A stretch of 64,000 nucleotides of DNA from DASUGC01 sp035606665 (GCA_035606665.1 DATNEY010000026.1:308900-372899); one strand, 5' to 3'; positions 1 to 8,209 are shown, counted from the stretch's first letter. Program-made: numbers and translations. The notes: generated by a model from the letters alone, not told the origin.

Positions 1-1
1 G

Positions 2-949
2 CAGGACGGCCTGGAGGAATTCGCGGGTGTGACTGGCGGTGCGGTATTCCATATCTCGGCTGCGAGCACGCAGGCGTTCGAGCGCGTCCGGCTCGAGAGC
101 TCCGCGTACTACCTGCTCAGCTTCGACGCCGAATCCCGGGAGCGTGACGGCAAGCACCACAAGATTTCGCTGGCATCCGGCCGGCCGGGCTTGACCCTGC
201 GTGCTCGCCCTGAGTTTCTGATCGAGAAGGCGGGCAGCCCGAATGCGCCGAAGTCGAAGACCGAGACGCAATCGCTCGTTCGCGACCTCCTCACGTATCG
301 CGACCTTCCACTTCGCACCGTCGCCTACAGTTTCCGGGCCCCGGCAGGGCAGCACACCGTGGTTGTGGCGACGGCGACCGATCCGGGCGCGACGATCTCC
401 GGCGCTTCCTACTCGCTCATCGACGAAAAAGGCCACATCGTGGGGCAGTGGGATGCGGACGCGACCGACCTCTCTTCGACACCGGTTGTGTCCGCGACCA
501 CCATCGCGCCGGGCGACTACAAGCTGCGCGTCTCCGCAAAAGCCGTCGACGGCCGGCTTGGCGCGGCCGACTACGAATTCCGCGTAGGCCTCATCAGCGC
601 CGGTTCGCTCACGGCCGGTGGGTTGATGCTCGGCCACATGGAGGCGAGCAAGTTCGCCCCGCAGATCGACTTCAATGACGAGCCGTCAGCGACGGCTTAC
701 GTCGAGGTCTACGGCAAGGTGGCGCCAGGCGAAAAGGCCACGGTGACGATTGAGATCGCCGCCACAGCGGACGGACCTGCGCTTCAGACCATCCCCGCGG
801 CAATCAGCGATACGCGCGACGACGATCGCTGGATTGCGATGGCTGAGATACCGCTGGACTCACTGAAGCCCGGCGACCACGTCGTCAGGGCCGTTCTCAA
901 GGTCGGCACGTCGTCGGGAACGCTGGTGCGGACTCTGCGCAAGAAGTGA
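2..949 (+). CDS. VWFA-related secreted protein, C-terminal part (5' end outside window)
   Basis: The frame is open from the first complete codon, so the gene starts upstream of the window. The first visible residues read LEEFAGVTGG, and soon after comes YYLLSF followed by KISLASGRPGLTLRAR. This is how the VWFA-related proteins common in Acidobacteria end their von Willebrand A domain. About 230 further residues look like beta-rich, Ig-like or carboxypeptidase-regulatory-like material. The N-terminal MIDAS motif is not in the window, so metal binding cannot be judged. Probably exported. The family's function is unknown; family assignment is fairly secure. A GTG at 29 is only an internal codon. 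Confidence 0.75.
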   Translation, partial: QDGLEEFAGVTGGAVFHISAASTQAFERVRLESSAYYLLSFDAESRERDGKHHKISLASGRPGLTLRARPEFLIEKAGSPNAPKSKTETQSLVRDLLTYRDLPLRTVAYSFRAPAGQHTVVVATATDPGATISGASYSLIDEKGHIVGQWDADATDLSSTPVVSATTIAPGDYKLRVSAKAVDGRLGAADYEFRVGLISAGSLTAGGLMLGHMEASKFAPQIDFNDEPSATAYVEVYGKVAPGEKATVTIEIAATADGPALQTIPAAISDTRDDDRWIAMAEIPLDSLKPGDHVVRAVLKVGTSSGTLVRTLRKK

Positions 950-956
950 CGTCCAG

Positions 957-1013
957 CGTAAGCCGGGCCTTCAGGCCCGGCGCGATCGGCGGCCCTAAAG
1001 GGCCGCCCTACGC
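957..1013. repeat. REP-like double hairpin
   Basis: Two adjacent stem-loops (GCCGGGCCT/AGGCCCGGC at 962-981 and GGCGGCCCT/AGGGCCGCC at 988-1007) are enclosed by the complementary ends GCGTA and TACGC. It lies between convergent genes and abuts the stop of the DUF4159 gene. The same architecture with different stems recurs at 19152. There is no T-tract, so it is not a classical intrinsic terminator, although it could protect 3' ends. Confidence 0.6.
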
Positions 1014-1015
1014 AA

Positions 1016-1762
1016 TCAGTGTGTCAATCCGTAGATGAGGTAGTTCACCGCAAATTTGTACGCCTCATTCGTCGGCGCCACCGCGTAGAGACCGTTCGGT
1101 GACCACTCGATGTAGTCGCCGATGTCGATGTTGTAGTTGATCACGACCATCAATCGATTGGCGGGATCCTCCGGATCGTGGATCCCGTAGAACTCGCCCA
1201 TCAGGCCCATCTCGCCGAGCCGGCCAGGGTACGGCACTACAAGTGACTTGATCGGGAAGAACGAATTGAAGACCGGATGCGAGAGCTGGAGGCGCTCGAT
1301 GCGCGCGCCGGGCAGCACCTGATGCATGGCAGTCTCGAAGACGGCCCACTCCTCGGGAAAGTGGAAGTCGTCGACGATGAGGAAGCCGCCTTTGCGGATG
1401 AAGTTGCGAAGCCCCGCCGCTTCCTCGTCACTTGGATACCAGTATCCGGGCTCCGACAGGTACGCCACCGGGAACTTCAGCAGCTCCGGGTCGTCCATCC
1501 GGAAGATGTTGGGACGTTCGTGCTGCGCGCGGATCGTTGTGAGGTGCTGGAGAATGCGGCCGAGATGGCTTTCCATCTCCGGCCAGTCATACGACCAGCC
1601 GGGATAGCGCTCGTAGTACAGCCGCGCGAGGGTGAACTGGCCGTCGTATTCGGTCGCGCGCGGCGCGCCGAACATCGATGACCGAAACCCGCGGCCGCCG
1701 CGCTGCGCTTCGAGCGGCAGCACGAGGAGCAACAGCAGGGCTGCCGCGAGAACCCGCTTCAT
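1016..1762 (-). CDS. secreted DUF4159-domain protein
   Basis: About 248 residues: a signal peptide (MKRVLAAALLLLLVLPLEAQ), a short RGGRGF stretch, then a DUF4159 domain with the features YDWPEME, GGFLIVDDFHFP and IDIGDYIEWS. DUF4159 has a flavodoxin/GATase-like fold and no known biochemical role; in many bacteria it occurs beside MoxR/VWA modules. The ATG at 1762 is preferred to the GTG three codons upstream. It starts directly with the charged signal-peptide n-region and lies 9 nt after a TAAGAT -10-like hexamer. No obvious operon partner. Family call good, function unknown. Confidence 0.8.
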   Translation of the reverse strand: MKRVLAAALLLLLVLPLEAQRGGRGFRSSMFGAPRATEYDGQFTLARLYYERYPGWSYDWPEMESHLGRILQHLTTIRAQHERPNIFRMDDPELLKFPVAYLSEPGYWYPSDEEAAGLRNFIRKGGFLIVDDFHFPEEWAVFETAMHQVLPGARIERLQLSHPVFNSFFPIKSLVVPYPGRLGEMGLMGEFYGIHDPEDPANRLMVVINYNIDIGDYIEWSPNGLYAVAPTNEAYKFAVNYLIYGLTH

Positions 1763-1771
1763 GGGTGCCAC

Positions 1772-1777
1772 ATCTTA
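1772..1777 (-). promoter_or_regulatory. candidate -10 element for the DUF4159 gene
   Basis: TAAGAT on the minus strand ends 9 nt before the ATG at 1762. No Shine-Dalgarno is seen between them. No clear -35. Confidence 0.3.
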
Positions 1778-1796
1778 ACGCGGCCATCAAAGAAAA

Positions 1797-1845
1797 CAGG
1801 GTTCAGGGCCGAAGCCCTGAACCCTGAACCTTGGAACCCTGAACC
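1797..1845. repeat. period-7 spacer repeat (CCCTGAA unit), partly inverted
   Basis: A left part reading CAGGGTTCAGGG is followed by CCCTGAACCCTGAACC in the opposite sense, so the spacer can fold on itself. The unit is 7 bp and degenerate. It belongs to the family of locus-specific periodic spacers in this window, and its unit is closely related to those at 2619 and 9590. Confidence 0.7.
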
Positions 1846-1854
1846 GACGAAGTC

Positions 1855-2565
1855 TTAGTTCTTGGACATCGCGAAGCCCGTCACCGTGACTTCGGTGTTG
1901 TGTCCGAACCGCAGACCGTACACGCCGTCCGTGGACTTCAGCTTGCCTTCGCCGACGGCCATCGCCTTGTCGTAGCTGCCGACGACGGTGCCGTTGACGG
2001 CGCACTCGATCTTGTCGCCCTTCACGGACAACGCAATCTCCTGCGTCACCGATGCGCCCTTGCCGGAGGCCTTGTTGATCGCCGCGTTCGCTTCGGGCCG
2101 GCGCGCGACAGCGAACGTTCCGTTCGCCGTCGGCGCGAAGCCGCGAACGATGAACGTGCCGTTGCCGTAGGCGTTGCAGTAGAGCAGCGTCGCGTTCGGC
2201 GTGCCGAGGTCGTTTCCACCGATCACGATGCCGTACGGATGCGCGTGATCGTTCAGGTTCATGAACTCTTTTTCCGTGAACGTCGCCTTGACCGTGTAGT
2301 TGCCCGAGGCCACGTTCTTCGGGTTCCAGTACGTGATCGCGGGGCCGGTCACGACGTGGATGCCGCCGCCCGGCGCCGACTCGAACTTCGCGCTGTCAAC
2401 CGTGAGGCCGGCCTTGGCTTCGCCGGCGTCGACCGTCGCCTGCCAACCGGCCACTTTGATGCCGCCGCCGGCCACGGCCTTGCCCACGTCCTGCATCTGC
2501 GCGCTCAGATTGGGAGTGATCAACGCGATGGCGATAGCCACTGTCAGTCCGTACACAACTCGCAT
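1855..2565 (-). CDS. secreted protein, probable lectin/glucanase-like (concanavalin A-like) fold
   Basis: 236 residues with a signal peptide (MRVVYGLTVAIAIALI...SAQ). The body is beta-rich: NYTVKATFTE, YGIVIGG, FIVRGF, IECAVNGTVVGSYD and DGVYGLRFGHNT. Such strands are typical of DUF1080/LamG-like sandwiches that bind or hydrolyse glycans. I see no catalytic residues that would support an enzyme call. The ATG at 2565 is preferred to one seven codons upstream because a Shine-Dalgarno-like AAAGGAT sits 5 nt before it. A palindrome lies 26-47 nt upstream. Function not established. Confidence 0.65.
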   Translation of the reverse strand: MRVVYGLTVAIAIALITPNLSAQMQDVGKAVAGGGIKVAGWQATVDAGEAKAGLTVDSAKFESAPGGGIHVVTGPAITYWNPKNVASGNYTVKATFTEKEFMNLNDHAHPYGIVIGGNDLGTPNATLLYCNAYGNGTFIVRGFAPTANGTFAVARRPEANAAINKASGKGASVTQEIALSVKGDKIECAVNGTVVGSYDKAMAVGEGKLKSTDGVYGLRFGHNTEVTVTGFAMSKN

Positions 2566-2590
2566 AGGGGATCCTTTCGGAAGCAAAACT

Positions 2591-2612
2591 CTGAGTTATT
2601 ACTGTAACTCAG
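2591..2612. promoter_or_regulatory. palindrome CTGAGTTA-N6-TAACTCAG, possible operator
   Basis: Perfect 8-bp arms around a 6-nt centre, upstream of the secreted protein that starts at 2565. It is AT-rich relative to its surroundings and separate from the period-7 repeat that follows. The size and symmetry fit a dimeric repressor site, but a small mRNA leader hairpin is equally possible. Confidence 0.4.
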
Positions 2613-2618
2613 CTTCGC

Positions 2619-2674
2619 GGTTCAGGGTTCAGGGTTCAGGGTTCAGGGTGCGGGCGTCTGGTTCAGGGTTCGCG
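2619..2674. repeat. period-7 spacer repeat (GGTTCAG unit)
   Basis: Four near-perfect GGTTCAG units are followed by decayed 7-bp units. The repeat runs into the 3' end of cca, whose last ten or so codons (ending NQTPAP) are encoded by it. Confidence 0.8.
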
Positions 2675-4025
2675 CCAGGGACAGGCCCTCGTCGAGCGTG
2701 CGAACCTCGCCGTCGAGCTGGTGCTCGTAGATTTTCCGCAACAGCTCGCCCATCCGAGGCCCCGGCGGTACCCCGAGGTCCAGTAGGTGCCGGCCGAGGA
2801 CGAGGGGGGCCGGGGCCTGATGCTCGACCCCTAGCGCCCGGGCCCGCTCCAGGAACCAGTCCATCGCCGAGCAATCGAACGTCCCGGTCCGCCCGTGGCA
2901 GTCGGCTTTGGCGAAGAGCGCGAGCAGCTCGAGGTCGACTTTCTGGGCCAGGCGACGGAACGCGCCGTCGCTGACCGGCGTGGGCGACTTCTTGAAGGCG
3001 CTTGGCTTCAGGTGATGGGCCACCAGCCCCAGGACCGCGCGACGCACGTCATAGCCGTCGAGCGTGTGCACGTTCCAGCGATCGAGCAGCGCGGTCGCGG
3101 GCTCGACGCCGCCTTCTTCGTGACCCGGAGATCTGATGCGTCCGTCAATGAAGGCCGTCGTCGCGGGCTTGCCGAGGTCGTGACAGACGGCGCCCAGCAT
3201 CATCGCGACCGCCAGGCCGCGGCCCAGGCCGTCGATTCGCTTGCGGGCTTCGTCGATGACCATGAGCGTGTGGATCCAGACATCGCCCTCTGGGTGCCAT
3301 TCGTATTCCTGCGGGCAGCCAATGAGCACCTGGAGCTCCGGCCAGTGTCCTTCGACGATACCGAGGTCGCGCGCGAGCGCGAAGCCGAGTGACGGCCGTT
3401 CCGCCTGGAGCAGGAGTTTCTCGATCTCGCCCCAGACACGCTCTGAAGGCAGGTCATCGAGAGGGACGCCCGCGAGAAGCGCGCGGGTCTGGTCATCGAG
3501 CGCGAGCTCGAAGCGCGCGGCGAACTGCAGGGCGCGCAGCACGCGCAGGCTGTCGTCGCCGAACCGTTCCGAATCGACGACGCGAAGGCGCCGGCCCGCG
3601 AGGTCGGCGGTGCCCTTGAACGGATCGATGATCTCGCCCGTGAGGGGATCGCGCGAGATCGCGTTGACCGTGAAATCGCGCCTGCGCGCGGCGTCCTCGA
3701 ACGACAGCGCGGGGTCGCCTTCGATGATGAACCCCTTGTGACCACGGCCGGCCTTCGAATCGCGGCGGGGCAGCGACACGTCGAGCCCAGCAACCTTGTA
3801 GACGGCGAAGCTCTCGCCGACGAGGTCCACGCGGCCGAACCGATCGAGCACGCCACGCAGATCCTGCGCGGCGATACCGTAGACTTCGAGATCGAAATCC
3901 TTCGGCTGGCGCCCCAGAAGTTCGTCGCGCACACAGCCGCCGACGAGCAGCGCACGTCCGCCGCGCGCGCGGACGGCTTCGGCGATCGCTCTGACCAGGG
4001 GCTGCTGCTCGCTAGCGTCCGTCAC
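2643..4025 (-). CDS. cca: CCA-adding enzyme / tRNA nucleotidyltransferase with HD domain
   Basis: 460 residues. The N-terminal class II nucleotidyltransferase head has LLVGGCVRDELLG and the metal-binding DFDLEV. It is followed by the ribonucleotide-selection segment RRRDFTVNAI, the neck/body with SLRVLRALQFAARF, and an HD phosphohydrolase domain with VCHDLGKP near residue 270. This order is that of the multifunctional bacterial CCA enzymes that add or repair the 3' CCA of tRNA in the cytoplasm. The GTG start overlaps the end of the SDR gene upstream by 14 bp, so the two are cotranscribed. The final residues are encoded by a period-7 repeat and are probably not functional. Confidence 0.93.
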   Translation of the reverse strand: MTDASEQQPLVRAIAEAVRARGGRALLVGGCVRDELLGRQPKDFDLEVYGIAAQDLRGVLDRFGRVDLVGESFAVYKVAGLDVSLPRRDSKAGRGHKGFIIEGDPALSFEDAARRRDFTVNAISRDPLTGEIIDPFKGTADLAGRRLRVVDSERFGDDSLRVLRALQFAARFELALDDQTRALLAGVPLDDLPSERVWGEIEKLLLQAERPSLGFALARDLGIVEGHWPELQVLIGCPQEYEWHPEGDVWIHTLMVIDEARKRIDGLGRGLAVAMMLGAVCHDLGKPATTAFIDGRIRSPGHEEGGVEPATALLDRWNVHTLDGYDVRRAVLGLVAHHLKPSAFKKSPTPVSDGAFRRLAQKVDLELLALFAKADCHGRTGTFDCSAMDWFLERARALGVEHQAPAPLVLGRHLLDLGVPPGPRMGELLRKIYEHQLDGEVRTLDEGLSLARTLNQTPAP

Positions 4026-4818
4026 TGGATGACTCCGGGGCGACGTACGGCTGCCGGCGGCTGAACCGCCGCATGAAGCGATCGATCAACGCCGGCGAGA
4101 TCGCGTTCGCCAGGCGCAGGAGCCGTGCGGCCCAGAACGGAAATACCTCGCCGCGCGGATTGGCGACGCATCTCGCTACGGCATCGGCGACAGACGACGC
4201 ATCCTGTTTCGGTCCCTTGCCCTGCACCGCATGCCCGAATGTCCGCTGCATGGCCGCGTGGAATTCGGTGCGCGTCGACACCGGATAGACGATCGACGCG
4301 TGGAGACCCGAACCCAGGAATTCCGTGCGGAGGCCTTCGATGAAGCCGACCTGCGCGGCCTTGGTCGCCGAATACACGCTCATGCCCGACACACCGCGGA
4401 GCCCGGCGACCGACGAAATCGCGACGAGATGGCCGGAGCCTTGCGCCTTGAAGACTTCGTGAGCGGCGTGGGCGGCGTACAGGGTGCCGAGGATGTTCAC
4501 ATCGACGAGCTGTTTGGAGATCTCGGGTGTCGATTCGGCGAGGGTTCCGTGGAAGCCGATGCCCGCGTTACAGATCATCACGTCGAGCCGGCCGAACGCC
4601 TCGACGGCCTTCGCAACGAACACGCGCATGTCGTCGGCGCTCGTGACGTTGCCGGGCACAGCCAACGCGCGTCCGCCGCCCGCGACGATGGCGCCCACGA
4701 CCGCGTTCAGCAATTCAGGCCGACGCGCGTTCAGCACGACGGCGTGCCCATCGCGAGCGAGCCGCTCCGCACACGCCCGACCGATCCCGGCTGAGGCGCC
4801 TGTGATTGCGATGATCAC
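4012..4818 (-). CDS. SDR-family oxidoreductase
   Basis: 268 residues of a classical short-chain dehydrogenase. The cofactor loop TGASAGIG is near residue 8, with NAG after beta-4, the catalytic serine in VAISSVAG, and YSATKAA as the YxxxK pair. The C-terminus has a hydrophobic segment (FPFWAARLLRLANAISPALI) that may associate with membranes. The substrate cannot be told. A longer open frame upstream would translate the period-8 repeat; the GTG at 4818 gives the normal SDR beginning (VIIAITGASAG) and sits 6 nt after TACGAT. First gene of the SDR-cca unit. Confidence 0.88.
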   Translation of the reverse strand: MIIAITGASAGIGRACAERLARDGHAVVLNARRPELLNAVVGAIVAGGGRALAVPGNVTSADDMRVFVAKAVEAFGRLDVMICNAGIGFHGTLAESTPEISKQLVDVNILGTLYAAHAAHEVFKAQGSGHLVAISSVAGLRGVSGMSVYSATKAAQVGFIEGLRTEFLGSGLHASIVYPVSTRTEFHAAMQRTFGHAVQGKGPKQDASSVADAVARCVANPRGEVFPFWAARLLRLANAISPALIDRFMRRFSRRQPYVAPESSSDGR

Positions 4819-4824
4819 GGACGC

Positions 4825-4830
4825 ATCGTA
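4825..4830 (-). promoter_or_regulatory. -10-like TACGAT, leaderless promoter candidate (SDR-cca)
   Basis: TACGAT ends 6 nt before the GTG at 4818 and no Shine-Dalgarno intervenes. The opposite edge of the same spacer carries TAGGAT-6-GTG for the M20 peptidase, a mirror arrangement. Confidence 0.45.
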
Positions 4831-4957
4831 CGGTCCAAAGGTCCAAAGGTCCAAAGGTCCCGATGGTCCTAAGGTCCTCAAGGGTCCTGGTGGACCGTGG
4901 GGACCATCCGGACCTTGGGACCTTCAGGACCCTTGGACCCTTGGACCTTTGGACCAG
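4831..4957. repeat. period-8 spacer repeat, long inverted structure (GGTCCAAA unit)
   Basis: Left half: GGTCCAAA repeated three times, then decayed 8-bp units. Right half: the reverse-complement sense (GGACCTTT, GGACCCTT) with the same period. The arms can pair for most of their length around a centre near 4890. It separates two divergent genes and so cannot be a terminator for either; both starts lie just outside it. Confidence 0.85.
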
Positions 4958-4963
4958 TAGGAT
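4958..4963 (+). promoter_or_regulatory. -10-like TAGGAT, leaderless promoter candidate (M20 peptidase)
   Basis: TAGGAT ends 6 nt before the GTG at 4970. Copies of TTGGAC in the repeat resemble -35 elements; one has a spacing of about 19 bp. The repeat may therefore be part of the promoter. Confidence 0.45.
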
Positions 4964-4969
4964 CGGTCC

Positions 4970-6103
4970 GTGGATCCAATTCCCGTTCTCTTCGATCTTG
5001 TCGCCGCCAACTCCGTGAATCCCACGCTCGTACCGGGCGCCGCGGGCGAGGCAGCGGCCGCTGAGGTTGCGCGCGCTGCGATGGCGGCTGCTGGACTTGA
5101 CGTCGTCATGCAGGAGGCCGCTCCGGGCAGGCCCAACGCGATCGGTGTCCTCGAAGGACGCGAACCCGGTCCGTCGATCATGTTCTGCGGACATATCGAC
5201 ACGGTCGGTGTCGAGGGCATGAGCGACCCGTTTGCTCCGCGGATTGAGGATGGACGCCTGTACGGACGCGGATCGCAGGACATGAAGGGCGGCGTCGCCG
5301 CCATGATCGCGGCAGCGGCCGTGCTGGCGCCGTCCTGGACGCGCGGCCGGCTCGTCGTGGCGTGCGTCGTCGACGAGGAATGCCTGAGTGTTGGCGCTGA
5401 GGCGCTCGTGCGCGAGTGGCGCGCGGACATGGCCGTCGTGACCGAGCCGACGGATCTGCGGCTGGCGATCGGGCACAAGGGCTTCGCGTGGGTGGACATC
5501 GTGACGCACGGGCGCGCGGCGCATGGCAGCCGGCCGGAGGAAGGCCGCGACGCCATCGCGTACATGGGCCGCGTCCTCGGCTTGCTCGAGGCGCGCGACC
5601 GCGAGCTTCGAGCCCGGCCGCCCGTGAAGTATCTCGGCACGGCCTCGATGCACGCATCGATCATCAACGGCGGCCGCGAGCTCAGCAGCTACCCTGATCG
5701 GTGCGAACTGAAGATCGAGCGGCGAACCGTCTCCGGCGAGGACGCCGGCACCGTCGAGCGAGAAGTGGAGTACCTGCTCGCGCGGCTGCGCCAGGAGGAT
5801 TTGGCGTTCCGCGCGCAGGCCAAGCTGACGGCGTTCCGGTCCTCGTATCACGTGGATCCCGCGCACGCACTCCCCAGCGCCATCGCATCGTCACTCGCAC
5901 ACGCAGGCAGGAACGCTGAGCCGACCGGGATGTCGTTCTGGACCGACGCCGCGATCCTGGCCGACGCAGGGATTCCGTCAGTCCTCTTCGGCCCCGGCGG
6001 CGCGGGACTCCACAGCACGCTCGAGTACGTGAACGTCGAAGACGTCATGGTCTGCCGCGACGTCCTCGTCGACGCGGTGCGGAGCGTTATTTCTCGCGGA
6101 TGA
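4970..6103 (+). CDS. M20-family metallopeptidase/deacylase (ArgE/DapE type)
   Basis: 377 residues. Zinc ligands are visible in FCGHIDTV (near residue 77) and GRGSQDMKGG (near 103). The catalytic/ligand acidic pair is in VVDEECLS near 135, and the last histidine is in GAGLHSTLEY near the C-terminus. The middle dimerisation lid contains HGRAAHGSRPEEGRDA. The family hydrolyses N-acyl amino acids or peptides with two zinc ions (acetylornithine, succinyl-diaminopimelate and others); the exact substrate is unknown. No other arginine or lysine pathway gene lies nearby. The GTG start follows a leaderless-type -10. The 3' end overlaps the convergent proline dehydrogenase gene by 17 bp. Confidence 0.88.
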   Translation: MDPIPVLFDLVAANSVNPTLVPGAAGEAAAAEVARAAMAAAGLDVVMQEAAPGRPNAIGVLEGREPGPSIMFCGHIDTVGVEGMSDPFAPRIEDGRLYGRGSQDMKGGVAAMIAAAAVLAPSWTRGRLVVACVVDEECLSVGAEALVREWRADMAVVTEPTDLRLAIGHKGFAWVDIVTHGRAAHGSRPEEGRDAIAYMGRVLGLLEARDRELRARPPVKYLGTASMHASIINGGRELSSYPDRCELKIERRTVSGEDAGTVEREVEYLLARLRQEDLAFRAQAKLTAFRSSYHVDPAHALPSAIASSLAHAGRNAEPTGMSFWTDAAILADAGIPSVLFGPGGAGLHSTLEYVNVEDVMVCRDVLVDAVRSVISRG

Positions 6104-7025
6104 GGCTTCGGACGATGAAACCGACGTTCGCGGGGCGCTCGCCGAGGCGGCGCATGAAGTACGGGAACCATTCCTTTCCGAATGGGACGTACACGCGGAA
6201 CGGATGACCCTCGCGCGCGAGTGACGTCTGTAGATCGCGCCGGATGCCGTAGAGCATCTGGAACTCGAACTTGTCCTTCGAAATCTGGTGCTCGGCCGCG
6301 AACGTGGTCGTCGCTTCGATCATCTTCGGATCGTGCGTCGCGATTGCCGGGTACGTGCCGGCGCGAAGCAGCACGCGCATCAATTCGATGTAGGCGGCAT
6401 CGACGTCCGCCTTCTGCTGGTACGCGACGTCGGCCGGCTCGCGATATGCGCCTTTGACGAGGCGCACCCGCACGCCCATCGAGTTCAGGTGGTCGATGTC
6501 CCTCGCCGAGCGTTTCAGGTACGACTGGATGACCGTGCCGACGTTGCGGTGGCCGATGTTCCAGACCACCTCGAGGATCTCGATCGTGAGGTCCGTATAG
6601 GGCGAATTCTCCATGTCGATGCGCACGAAGAATCCACCCGTCGTCGCGGCATTCAGGATCCGGCGCAGGTTGTCGATGCAGGTGGCCTTATCGACGTCGA
6701 GGCCGAGCTGCGTGAGCTTCAACGAGATGTTGCGGCCGACGCCGGCCTGTTCGATCGCGGCGATGGCGTCGAGATAGGCGCGCGTAGCCGCGGCCGCGTC
6801 ATCCGATGTCGCCACGCTCTCGCCCAGCAGGTCGAGCGTGACAAGGAGTCCCTGCGCCTCGATCTGGCGCGCGGCTTCAATGGCTTCGGCGACGCTCTCG
6901 CCCGCGATGAACCGGCGCGCGAAGCTGCCGGGCCGGCGCATGCCGTACCGGGAGGCGAGTCGTTTGAGGAGGTTGCTGCCGGCGAGGACGGAAAAAGCGG
7001 CTTTCGGGATCGCCTCGAGAATCAA
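6087..7025 (-). CDS. proline dehydrogenase (single-domain PRODH)
   Basis: About 312 residues, the usual size of a monofunctional PRODH. It oxidises proline to pyrroline-5-carboxylate with FAD and passes electrons to quinone. Family signatures are LVTLDLLGESV, ISLKLTQLG, FFVRIDMENS, RVRLVKGAYREP, ATHDP, FEFQMLYGIR and YVPFG...YFMRRLGERP. The start is taken as TTG at 7025, which overlaps the acyltransferase stop in a TTGA junction. A much longer in-frame reading upstream would simply retranslate the acyltransferase in another frame. No P5C dehydrogenase gene is in the window. Confidence 0.9.
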   Translation of the reverse strand: MILEAIPKAAFSVLAGSNLLKRLASRYGMRRPGSFARRFIAGESVAEAIEAARQIEAQGLLVTLDLLGESVATSDDAAAATRAYLDAIAAIEQAGVGRNISLKLTQLGLDVDKATCIDNLRRILNAATTGGFFVRIDMENSPYTDLTIEILEVVWNIGHRNVGTVIQSYLKRSARDIDHLNSMGVRVRLVKGAYREPADVAYQQKADVDAAYIELMRVLLRAGTYPAIATHDPKMIEATTTFAAEHQISKDKFEFQMLYGIRRDLQTSLAREGHPFRVYVPFGKEWFPYFMRRLGERPANVGFIVRSLIREK

Positions 7026-8149
7026 TGCGTCGTCCTTCGCGGAGCGGCGAGGAGGTGCTCGATCGTGCGGGCGTAGTACCGAAGCGTGATGCGATCGCGC
7101 ACGCGCAGTGTCTGGCCCTCCTCCACGAGCACGTCGCGCCCCACCAGCGATGACACGCCTTCGAGCACGGCCTGACGCGCGCTGCGAACCGCCAGATTGG
7201 CACCGGCCTCCGCCAGGAAGCCGATGCGATCTTCCAGCCGCGACTGAAGCTCGGTGCGCGACATGTGCGGCCGCATCACCGAGGCGACGAGCGCCGTCGG
7301 CAGGACCTTGTGGCACCGGCCGACGGCGTCCTGCACCTGATGCGCCAGCGTGACGAGGTCGCGGCGCGAGTCCGGATCGAATGACGCCAGCGGAATCGGC
7401 GGCGCGAACGTCACGAACGCACGCGCCTCGTAGCCGACGGCGTGCCGCACCATCTCCGCGATTTCCTGCGTGAAGAGGCGCTTGCGCTTGCGGCTCGCCT
7501 CGCGCGAAATGATGCGCTCCTCGAGGACGAGATCGTACGCGATCGCCATGGGGACGATCGACAACTGCTCGCGATCGGCCTGCAGCGCGGCCTGGAGGAG
7601 ACCCGTCTTCGGCGTCTTGAGGTCGCCGGTATAGCTGCGTCCGCCCTCGGCGTAATAGAGGAGGTCGCGCTCCTTGAGCAACTCGGCGATATAGGCCCGC
7701 AGCGTCACGAGGTACAGCGGATCCTTGCTGTTCCGCCGGATTGGCACGGCGCCCGTCACGTGCTTGTGCAGCAGTCCGAGCGCGCCGCCGAACAGATTGA
7801 TGCCGGCCGCAAGAAGCGGCGGCCGGATGCCGTGGTCGTCCAACACCAGCGGCTCGATCAGGTAGTCGAGATGGCTCTTGTGATTCGAGACGTACACGAC
7901 CCGTCCGTGGCGCACGCCCTGGCGCGCGTATTCGACGTGCTCGGCAATGCGCTCGACCTTGCGGAGAATCGGATACAGCGGATGCTGCAGCGCGCGGTAG
8001 AACCGGTAGCGCTGCGTCGTCCTCAATTCCTCGAGGTAGCTCTCGATGCGGACCCTGGCGTCGGCCGCAGGCGCGTGCGGGTCGTCGCGGAGGTACTTCG
8101 CGACGTCTTCTCGCTCCAGGACGGCCCGCCTGATGTCGTCCGGACTCAC
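7022..8149 (-). CDS. PlsB-like glycerol-3-phosphate/1-acylglycerol-3-phosphate acyltransferase
   Basis: 375 residues. Acyltransferase block I is VYVSNHKSHLDYL (the H-X4-D catalytic pair), block II is GAVPIRRNSKD, block III is LLYYAEGGRSYTGDLKTPKTG, and block IV is LSIVPMAIAYD. The block III sequence is much closer to PlsB (EGGRSRTG-type) than to PlsC, although the protein is less than half the length of E. coli PlsB. It probably acylates glycerol phosphate at the inner membrane. The GTG start lies 10 nt after TATAGT. Proline dehydrogenase is translationally coupled downstream, an unusual pairing. Confidence 0.85.
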   Translation of the reverse strand: MSPDDIRRAVLEREDVAKYLRDDPHAPAADARVRIESYLEELRTTQRYRFYRALQHPLYPILRKVERIAEHVEYARQGVRHGRVVYVSNHKSHLDYLIEPLVLDDHGIRPPLLAAGINLFGGALGLLHKHVTGAVPIRRNSKDPLYLVTLRAYIAELLKERDLLYYAEGGRSYTGDLKTPKTGLLQAALQADREQLSIVPMAIAYDLVLEERIISREASRKRKRLFTQEIAEMVRHAVGYEARAFVTFAPPIPLASFDPDSRRDLVTLAHQVQDAVGRCHKVLPTALVASVMRPHMSRTELQSRLEDRIGFLAEAGANLAVRSARQAVLEGVSSLVGRDVLVEEGQTLRVRDRITLRYYARTIEHLLAAPRRTTH

Positions 8150-8159
8150 GTTGTCGAAA

Positions 8160-8165
8160 ACTATA
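8160..8165 (-). promoter_or_regulatory. -10-like TATAGT for the acyltransferase-PRODH operon
   Basis: TATAGT ends 10 nt before the GTG at 8149, giving an expected 5' leader of only a few nucleotides. No Shine-Dalgarno is evident. Confidence 0.4.
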
Positions 8166-8209
8166 GCAGACGTGAAACAACGGCGGGCACGCGGGAGTAA
8201 CCTTCAAAC

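Noticed and set aside
957..1013. Intrinsic terminator
   Set aside because: Two hairpins but no T-tract, and the same design occurs upstream of a gene at 19152; better described as REP-like.
4715..5866. Long minus-strand frame through the M20 gene
   Set aside because: Arginine-rich shadow of a GC-rich coding strand; part of it translates the period-8 repeat. No family motif.
6087..8207. One 706-codon frame on the minus strand
   Set aside because: Only its C-terminal ~312 codons are proline dehydrogenase; the rest overlaps the acyltransferase in another frame and has shadow composition.
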